The notes under the pieces are model-generated. The model searched no databases. It was given only the letters and a program-made list of their open reading frames with translations, and was not told the DNA's origin. A stretch of DNA of 9,988 nucleotides from Candidatus Aminicenantota bacterium (GTDB taxonomy: Bacteria; Acidobacteriota; B3-B38; Guanabaribacteriales; B3-B38), in assembly GCA_029880275.1 (NCBI GenBank), contig JAOUOQ010000051.1, forward strand, positions 1-9,988, written 5' to 3'. A program made the translations under genes and the position numbers. Position 1 is the stretch's first letter; the number at the start of each line of letters is the position of its first letter. Shown here piece by piece: positions 1 to 5,350 of this stretch.

Positions 1-1
1 G

Positions 2-1603
2 AGCAACTTTGATAAGGTCCATGCCCATGAGACCGGGCACATCTACTGGGCGGGTGACGAGTACTATGTGGCTGGCTATGGCGGTTGTGCTGGATGTGGT
101 TACACCTACTCCGGGTCTAACGGCACCCGCAACGGAAACTGCGTGAAGGGTGGATGCGGTCCGGGATACGACTGCATAATGAATAACAACGAGTGGACTT
201 TGTGCAGCTACACCCCTCGACAGATAGGTTGGGATGAGATTTACCCCCGCTCCCTGGTGGTCACCGCCCACGGCAATGGAGGAAGCTCTGTGGTAAAGGT
301 GTGGAACACCCAGAACAACACCGTGCTATTCAACCAGGCCGTCTTCGGTGCGGGGAACACTAACGGAGAGGTGATGGTCGCCTCTGGTGATGTGGACGGC
401 GATGGGCTGCCGGAACTCATCTGCGGGCATGGAACTGACGGTAGTTCAAGCGTGAGAGTATTGGAACTCGATGGGACCGAGATAGCTAACTGGAAAGCCT
501 TCGGCGCAGCAAACCTCAATGGGCAAGTCCATGTGGCAGCCGGTGATGTCGATGGGGATGGCACGGATGAGATAATCTGCGGACAGGGATGGGGCACTTC
601 CTGGGTAAAAGTATTTGAGTACGACGGCACTCCGATAAAGAGCATAAAGGCCTTCGGGGCTGTCAATACAAACGGCGAGGTGAATGTAGCCTCCGGCGAT
701 ATAGATGCTGATGGTACCGATGAGATAATCTGCGGGCATGGTTGGTCAGGGAAAAGCTGGGTCAAGGCATTTGAGCTCAATGGGACCCAGATATTCAACT
801 TGAAAGCGTTCGGCGCCGCTAATCCAAACGGGGAAGTTAATCTGGGAAGCGGAAATGTGGATGGCGATGCGGATGACGATATCATTTGCGGACATCACCA
901 GGGCGGTAGTTCCCAAGTAAAGGTTTTTACCCTACAGGGGTGGCTCCTCACTTACTTTAAGGCCTTTGGAGCTTCCAACTCCGCCGGTTCGGTCTATGTA
1001 GCCAGCGGCAACCTGGATGGGGATGTCAGCGACGAAATCATCTGCGCTCACGGCATCATAGCGTATGGTGGCTCCTGGGTGAAGGTATTTGAGCGGGATG
1101 GGTCTCTGATCTGGAACAAGAAAGTTTTTGGAGCTGCCAACAGTCAAGGCGAGGTGCCGGTCTCAGGCTTCGGCGGGGCTAACAAAGGGTTGACCTACGG
1201 CTACACCCAGTATATCCCAGCATACGGTGTCCAAGATGAGTATGAGTTCTGGGCGAATGCCGGGGCGGTGGTGACCATCTTTGTCGACCGGCTCTCCCCC
1301 AATCACAACCCGGAGGTCGCCCTGGTGGATACCGATAACAGCACCATCCTTGCCCAGGCAGATAACAATGTCCCCTGCTCCATTACCGGTACCAGTGCTT
1401 GTGGTAAGATAATCAGCTACACCTTACCAACAAGCGGGGTCTACTACATCTGGGAAAGCGATGGGTTAGTTGGTCATTATGGCTGGTACAAGCTCTATTT
1501 AACCGTGGAATCGGGCTTTGCCAGCAACCTGACCCTCTATGCAGACAATGTGACCGACAAGTTCGCACCACCGGCAAGCAAGAAGAAGGCTGCTGAAAAG
1601 TAG
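2..1603 (+). CDS. Secreted zinc metallopeptidase C-terminal part with FG-GAP repeats and PPC-like domain (5' partial)
   Basis: The frame is open to the left window edge, so the true start lies upstream. The GTG at 68 is internal, because a peptidase motif precedes it in the same frame. Seen: HETGH at 26-40 (HExxH, two zinc-binding His plus catalytic Glu), then Asp-Glu-Tyr at 56-64. The Asp is six residues after the second His, the spacing of the third ligand in Asp-type metzincins. A segment with six Cys follows (86-205), with Cys-Ile-Met at 173-181 as a Met-turn candidate and a CSYTPRQIGW stretch. Then come six tandem repeats of 51-52 residues (257 to about 1175) with DxDxDG calcium-type loops, and a final beta-rich domain (about 1190-1540) resembling bacterial pre-peptidase C-terminal (PPC) domains. 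The tail is Lys/Ala-rich, and I see no sortase or Por sorting signal. Likely exported and disulfide-bonded; its substrate is unknown. A terminator follows directly, so it is not co-transcribed with the glycan genes. Confidence 0.85.
   Translation, partial: SNFDKVHAHETGHIYWAGDEYYVAGYGGCAGCGYTYSGSNGTRNGNCVKGGCGPGYDCIMNNNEWTLCSYTPRQIGWDEIYPRSLVVTAHGNGGSSVVKVWNTQNNTVLFNQAVFGAGNTNGEVMVASGDVDGDGLPELICGHGTDGSSSVRVLELDGTEIANWKAFGAANLNGQVHVAAGDVDGDGTDEIICGQGWGTSWVKVFEYDGTPIKSIKAFGAVNTNGEVNVASGDIDADGTDEIICGHGWSGKSWVKAFELNGTQIFNLKAFGAANPNGEVNLGSGNVDGDADDDIICGHHQGGSSQVKVFTLQGWLLTYFKAFGASNSAGSVYVASGNLDGDVSDEIICAHGIIAYGGSWVKVFERDGSLIWNKKVFGAANSQGEVPVSGFGGANKGLTYGYTQYIPAYGVQDEYEFWANAGAVVTIFVDRLSPNHNPEVALVDTDNSTILAQADNNVPCSITGTSACGKIISYTLPTSGVYYIWESDGLVGHYGWYKLYLTVESGFASNLTLYADNVTDKFAPPASKKKAAEK
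257..1175 (+). repeat. Six tandem FG-GAP/VCBS-like protein repeats (153-156 bp units)
   Basis: Each unit runs: ICGHG-like strand, Gly/Ser-rich turn, S-x-VKVFE strand, DGT turn, KAFGAxNxNGEV, then SGDVDGDG. The acidic loops begin at 389, 545, 698, 854 and 1010, giving periods of 156, 153, 156 and 156 bases (51-52 residues). Loops one to three are DVDGDG, DVDGDG and DIDADG. Loops four and five (NVDGDA, NLDGDV) have lost ligand positions. DNA similarity between units is also high: the 17-base string gatgagataatctgcgg occurs identically at 566-582 and 719-735. Such repeats form integrin-alpha-like propeller blades that bind calcium. A domain of six or seven blades is expected here, possibly closed by neighbouring sequence. 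Confidence 0.8.
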
Positions 1604-1624
1604 CAGGCTATAAAAGACGCTTTC

Positions 1625-1660
1625 TCCCCAGGGGGTGGGAAAGCCCCCTGGGGATTTTTT
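1625..1660 (+). terminator. Rho-independent terminator after the peptidase gene
   Basis: A perfect 11-bp stem (tccccaggggg at 1625-1635 pairing with ccccctgggga at 1644-1654) encloses an 8-base loop and is followed at once by six T residues (1655-1660). It lies 22 bases after the TAG stop and separates the peptidase gene from the downstream glycan operon. Confidence 0.93.
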
Positions 1661-1857
1661 ATTACTTAATAGAGCATATCAGATTTGGCTGATACTCATA
1701 AGAAGATAATTTACATTCCAAGCCTGAATCAAATTAACCTATGGAGATGATTTTGTAGCCAAGTTGTAATCTCAGGGTATAAGATGTTTACTTGAGAATT
1801 TGAAGCACACTTAATGGTGTTTCCCCTGAAGGAGCATCATCTCTTCTTGAAATACCC

Positions 1858-1886
1858 TTGACAAATATGGTAATTTATGTTAGTAA
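1858..1886 (+). promoter_or_regulatory. Candidate sigma-70-type promoter for the glycan operon
   Basis: TTGACA at 1858-1863 is a perfect -35 consensus. Seventeen bases downstream, TAGTAA (1881-1886) is only a weak -10 match (3 of 6 positions), although it sits in very AT-rich sequence. It is in the right place and orientation, after the upstream terminator and before the operon. The weak -10 keeps confidence low. Confidence 0.35.
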
Positions 1887-1895
1887 TTTTTACTA
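1881..1895. repeat. Small inverted repeat overlapping the proposed -10 element
   Basis: TAGTAA (1881-1886) and TTACTA (1890-1895) are exact reverse complements separated by TTT. The 15-base palindrome sits on the proposed -10 hexamer, where a repressor operator could act. The arms are short and AT-rich, so chance is a real alternative. Confidence 0.25.
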
Positions 1896-2060
1896 TTATT
1901 TAATTATTCAGGTTCTCAAGCTCAGGGTGTATGATATTGAGAAAGGGAGGGTCATTTCGTTTTCATAGAAGAGTTATACAAGGTAGGGGAAACAATCTCT
2001 TAAAAAATTTAGCTATGGGGAGAATTTTATCTCTCGCAGGATGAATTGGAAGAAATCATT

Positions 2061-2966
2061 ATGGCGCCTTTAGTGTTTGTGGTTATCGTTAATTATAATG
2101 GGAGGGAGCACATCAACGATTGCCTGGAGTCCTTACAAAAAGTCGATTATCCCAATTTCAAGGTTGTCATCTCGGACAATGGCTCTACTGATGGGTCGGT
2201 GGAGCTGATAAAGGGAAAATACCCTTCAGTAAAGGTCATTGAAAATCACGCCAATCTCGGCTATGGCAAAGGGAACAATGTGGGCATACAGTATGCCCTG
2301 GAGCACGGTGCCGACTATGTCTTCCTTCTGAACCTGGACACCATAGTTGAACCGGATTTTCTGACCAGGCTGGTCGATACCTGCCAGGCTGACACCTCTA
2401 TAGGTATTTGCGGCCCCAAGGTGATGAACTTTCCCTCTCAGAAGGTAATCCAATCACTGGGGGGGACCTATAAGCTGTGGAAAGGCATTCCCCGCCGTAT
2501 CGGTAAGGACGAGGCTGACCGCGGACAGTTCAAGGAACCCCGGGAGGTGGACTGGATTCACGGGTGTGCCATGATGATCAAAAGGGAGGTTTTTGAAAAG
2601 ATAGGTCTATTTGACGAACGATTTTTCCTCTTCTACGAGGAGACCGACTTCTGTTGCCAGGCAGCTAAAAACGGTTTTAAAATCGTCGCCGTGCCTCAGA
2701 GTGTGATATTTCATAAATACCGGGTATCCACCGGTTTTCTTAACCGGCTTTTTGTGTATTACTATACCAGAAATGCCCTTTTATGCATGAAGAAGAATGC
2801 GCTGTGGTATAATTGGTTGACTTTTCCTTTTTTTTTCATCTTTTATCAATGCGCTGGCTTCTTTTATTTGACAATGAGGCGGGGAGGGAAATCGACCTCC
2901 ATGATCTTCTGGGGCATCATTGACTTTCTGAGGGGAAACTTCGGCAAGCGGGAAGGTCTTTGGTAA
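2061..2966 (+). CDS. Family 2 glycosyltransferase (rhamnosyltransferase-like)
   Basis: A 301-residue GT-A fold enzyme that should transfer a sugar from a nucleotide-sugar donor to a glycan acceptor at the inner membrane face. Seen: N-terminal VVIVNYNG (residues 7-14), DNGSTDGS (39-46), NLDT in the DxD-equivalent metal/nucleotide site (91-94), and FDERFFLFYEETDF carrying the conserved Glu-Asp acidic pair (184-197). These match the rhamnosyltransferase-type GT2 group (WcaA/RfbF-like). One hydrophobic stretch near residues 253-270 probably anchors it to the membrane. ATG 2061 is preferred over the in-frame TTG at 2046, because the homologous core begins immediately after it and GGAAG lies at 2048-2052 with an 8-base spacer. 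It is first in the operon; donor and acceptor cannot be read from sequence. Confidence 0.88.
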   Translation: MAPLVFVVIVNYNGREHINDCLESLQKVDYPNFKVVISDNGSTDGSVELIKGKYPSVKVIENHANLGYGKGNNVGIQYALEHGADYVFLLNLDTIVEPDFLTRLVDTCQADTSIGICGPKVMNFPSQKVIQSLGGTYKLWKGIPRRIGKDEADRGQFKEPREVDWIHGCAMMIKREVFEKIGLFDERFFLFYEETDFCCQAAKNGFKIVAVPQSVIFHKYRVSTGFLNRLFVYYYTRNALLCMKKNALWYNWLTFPFFFIFYQCAGFFYLTMRRGGKSTSMIFWGIIDFLRGNFGKREGLW

Positions 2967-2995
2967 TATGGGCAGTTACACAATAGTATAAGAAA

Positions 2996-4300
2996 ATGAA
3001 GGTTGGAATATTAGGCGGGGGTTTAGCGGCGTTAGAGCTGGGAAAACGACTAAAACAGCTGGGGTATGACTTTATCATTTTGGAGAAGCACGCTGAGGTT
3101 GGGGGGCTGTGTCGCACCCTGAGCTCCGGGGACTTCAAATGGGACTTCGGTGTGCATGCCATATACAGCAAGAACCAGCAGGTGATGGATTACCTAAGGG
3201 GGCTTCCCATAGAGTATGAGCACCACAACCGAACAGTAAGAATTTGCCACTGGAAGGGAGACCAGATATACTCACTGAATTATCCGTTTGAAAATGGGCT
3301 GGGAGACCTTCCTCTGGAGGATAAGATAGATTGCCTGATGGGATATATACAATCCTATCGGCAGGGGAGAAGAAAATTTCACAGCCTCAAGGAGTGGATT
3401 GAGCAAGGCTTGGGCTACGGCATCGCCAGGCACTTTATGATCCCTTACAATCGTAAGATATGGAACTGCGAGCTGAGTAAAATCTCCCTCGACCTGGTCA
3501 AGAACAAGATTGAACCCGCCCCCCTGGAGGAAATCATAAAAAGTGTCCTTGGAATAGAGACCATTGGTCGCGCCTATCAGGCGAAGTTCATCTATCCCAA
3601 AAAGGGCATCGGAGAGCTGACCCGGGTTCTCTCCATGCCCATCCAGGAGAATATAAGGCTTGACAGCAAGGTCACCCGGCTGGTCAATGGCAGAAAGGGG
3701 TGGAAGGTCTTCTGCAATCATACAGACCATCATTACCAGGTGGACCTCATCGTATCCACCATGCCGCTGGTGGAGCTCCTCAAGCTGGTAGACTTAAGCG
3801 GATTGGAAAAGAGTTACAAAGTGTTGAGGTACAATTCAACCTATTTCTTCCTGGTGGGGCTTAAAAAGGGGTGTCGCTTTCATAATTTCGGCAATTGTCA
3901 CTGGGTATTCTTTGCCGGTGAAGAGGTATTCTACCGCATAACCTTTATGAACAACTTCTCCTCTGCTTTCCCCCCCTCATTAGTAGTGGAGATAACCTTT
4001 AAAGGGAAGGCTGCCAGGATGCCGGCAAAACAGCTCATCCCCTGTTTAATCAACGACCTGAAAAGATGCCGGATTATCCGCTCGGAAGATGATGTAGCTG
4101 TCGTCGATAATGTGTTGTACCATTACACCTATCCCATACCCACGGTAGACTCCGAAAGGATAAAGAGAACCGTCAAGCGGGAGCTGAAGAAGCACAAGAT
4201 ATATCTTTTCGGCAGGAGCGGTGCCTGGGAATATATCAATATGGATGGGGTAGTGGAGAAGGTTGGGAAGTTTATCGAGGAGAACGGATTTCAGGGGTGA
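2996..4300 (+). CDS. FAD-dependent oxidoreductase, amine-oxidase / UDP-galactopyranose-mutase-like
   Basis: A 434-residue flavoprotein. Seen: an N-terminal Rossmann ADP-binding motif (ILGGGLAALELG, residues 5-16), an acidic residue ending the second strand (Glu30), the EVGGLCRT motif (34-41), DFGVHAIY just after it, and a C-terminal FAD-contacting segment GRSGAWEYINMDG (406-418). This arrangement is typical of the NAD(P)-binding Rossmann/amine-oxidase clan, which includes protoporphyrinogen oxidase-like proteins, phytoene desaturases and UDP-galactopyranose mutase. Relatives are frequent in polysaccharide clusters. Lying between two glycosyltransferases, it more likely modifies a sugar or lipid intermediate than makes heme; that is inference. 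It starts 29 bases after the first glycosyltransferase and has no obvious Shine-Dalgarno, so reinitiation or an A-rich leader may serve. The exact reaction is unknown. Confidence 0.8.
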   Translation: MKVGILGGGLAALELGKRLKQLGYDFIILEKHAEVGGLCRTLSSGDFKWDFGVHAIYSKNQQVMDYLRGLPIEYEHHNRTVRICHWKGDQIYSLNYPFENGLGDLPLEDKIDCLMGYIQSYRQGRRKFHSLKEWIEQGLGYGIARHFMIPYNRKIWNCELSKISLDLVKNKIEPAPLEEIIKSVLGIETIGRAYQAKFIYPKKGIGELTRVLSMPIQENIRLDSKVTRLVNGRKGWKVFCNHTDHHYQVDLIVSTMPLVELLKLVDLSGLEKSYKVLRYNSTYFFLVGLKKGCRFHNFGNCHWVFFAGEEVFYRITFMNNFSSAFPPSLVVEITFKGKAARMPAKQLIPCLINDLKRCRIIRSEDDVAVVDNVLYHYTYPIPTVDSERIKRTVKRELKKHKIYLFGRSGAWEYINMDGVVEKVGKFIEENGFQG

Positions 4301-4324
4301 ACCCCAAAATCCCCTTATCCTATA

Positions 4325-5350
4325 ATGAAACAAGGCTGTCTTGTATCTGTTATAATTTCTAATTTTAACGGAAGAAAAGAGCTGGAGGAGCTTCTCCCCT
4401 CGGTGTTTAACACCAAACTTGGGGGGAGATACGAGGTTTTATTGGTGGATGGAAACTCCACCGATGGGAGCCTTGAATATGTCAGGGAGCATTACCCCCA
4501 GGTGAATATAATCATCGACGAGACAAACCAGGGGCATTCTGCCGGCATAAATATGGGGCTGGAAGCATCGCAGGGTCGATATATCGCCTTGCTGGACAAC
4601 GATGTAGTGGTGGAGCCAGGGTGGCTGGAGAACAGCCTTAAGACCTTTCAACGCCATCCGAGGACGGCAGCCGTTCAGTGCAAGCTCATCTCATATTTCG
4701 ACCACACCAAGATAGACAGCGCCGGCGGAGTGATGGACCAATACGGCTGGTTCTCCGAAAGGGGGAGGCTTTACGGTTCTCCAGAGGAGGATAGGGGGCA
4801 GTATGATAAAGAAGAGCCCATCTTTTCGGGATGCAGCGCTGCTCTGATAGTGGACAAAAAGGCTCTGGAAGAGATTGATGGATTCGACGAGAAATTCTTT
4901 ATTTGCTATAATGATGCTGATGCCTGCTGGAGACTCCGACTGCAGGGATATGAGATACTTTTCGCTCCCGATGCTATCGTATATCACAAGCGCCAAGAGA
5001 CTTTCAACAAGAGGCTGCCGAAGGAGGGTCTGGTGATGCATCGGGCAAAAAATTTGATTATGATGATTATGAAGAACTTCGAGTTGAAAAAGCTCCTTTT
5101 TGCCCTTCCCTTAGGGGTCGTCTCAGAGCTGGGGTTAGCTACCACCTGGCTTTTGACAGGAAATCTAAGGCCCGCCGGGGCGGTAATCAAAGGGCTTTGG
5201 TGGAACTTGCGGCACTTCCCTTATATCTTGCGGAGTAGGAGAATAATCCAGAAGAGGCGACAGGTCTCTGATGTTCTCCTCTCCCCTTTGATGTTAAAGG
5301 GAAGCCTTCTTTTTAGCCAAAAGAATCTGAGTCGTTTTCTGATAAGATGA
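4325..5350 (+). CDS. Family 2 glycosyltransferase, membrane-associated
   Basis: A 341-residue second GT2. Seen: VSVIISNFNG (residues 7-16), VDGNSTDGS (41-49), the canonical DND metal/nucleotide site (91-93), GFDEKFFICYNDADACWRL with the acidic acceptor-side motif (186-204), and a hydrophobic span at about 256-277 followed by a basic C-terminal tail, suggesting peripheral or single-pass attachment to the inner membrane. Its core resembles that of the first glycosyltransferase, but the C-terminal extension differs, so the two probably add different residues or linkages. It begins 24 bases after the oxidoreductase stop with no clear Shine-Dalgarno. Its end overlaps the next start by four bases (ATGA at 5347-5350), indicating translational coupling to the membrane protein. 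The sugar transferred is unknown. Confidence 0.87.
   Translation: MKQGCLVSVIISNFNGRKELEELLPSVFNTKLGGRYEVLLVDGNSTDGSLEYVREHYPQVNIIIDETNQGHSAGINMGLEASQGRYIALLDNDVVVEPGWLENSLKTFQRHPRTAAVQCKLISYFDHTKIDSAGGVMDQYGWFSERGRLYGSPEEDRGQYDKEEPIFSGCSAALIVDKKALEEIDGFDEKFFICYNDADACWRLRLQGYEILFAPDAIVYHKRQETFNKRLPKEGLVMHRAKNLIMMIMKNFELKKLLFALPLGVVSELGLATTWLLTGNLRPAGAVIKGLWWNLRHFPYILRSRRIIQKRRQVSDVLLSPLMLKGSLLFSQKNLSRFLIR

Larger units (their letters stand above)
1771..1943. repeat. Degenerate direct repeat flanking the candidate promoter
   Basis: CTCAGGGT occurs at 1771-1778 and again at 1921-1928. Each copy is followed by a similar TA-GAT segment and then TTGAGAA (1792-1798 and 1937-1943). The copies are 150 bases apart, one on each side of the candidate promoter. 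They could be paired regulator sites or the remnant of a duplication. The match is short and interrupted. Confidence 0.2.
1661..2060. other. AT-rich intergenic region upstream of the glycan operon
   Basis: About 400 bases lie between the terminator and the first glycosyltransferase start, clearly richer in A+T than the flanking genes. I find no convincing protein gene, tRNA or riboswitch here. It holds a candidate sigma-70-type promoter (1858-1886), a small inverted repeat on the proposed -10 element, a degenerate direct repeat (1771-1798 and 1921-1943), and a 37-codon reading frame (1931-2044) that looks like chance. If the promoter is right, the operon has a leader of roughly 165 bases before its first start codon. 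Confidence 0.6.

Noticed and set aside
68..70. GTG as the start of the peptidase/FG-GAP gene
   Set aside because: The same frame is open to the left edge and encodes a HExxH zinc motif before this codon, so it is internal.
241..885. A 214-codon minus-strand reading frame with repeated sequence
   Set aside because: It is the antisense shadow of the FG-GAP repeats; its internal repeats simply mirror them, and it has no recognisable domain.
1931..2044. A 37-codon reading frame just before the operon (possible leader peptide)
   Set aside because: It has a weak, too-close AGGG as ribosome site, an unremarkable basic composition, no run of regulatory codons and no adjacent attenuator hairpin. Chance is the simpler explanation.
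2046..2060. TTG at 2046 as an earlier start for the first glycosyltransferase
   Set aside because: It would add only five residues before the conserved N-terminus, and ATG 2061 has GGAAG at suitable spacing.
4294..4305. Small GGGG-TGAA-CCCC hairpin at the oxidoreductase stop codon
   Set aside because: The 4-bp stem is too short for a terminator and no T-run follows; the operon appears to continue through it.
4321..4326. Perfect TATAAT between the oxidoreductase and the second glycosyltransferase
   Set aside because: It overlaps the ATG start at 4325, so transcription would begin inside the gene, and no good -35 lies 17 bases upstream (TGAACC).
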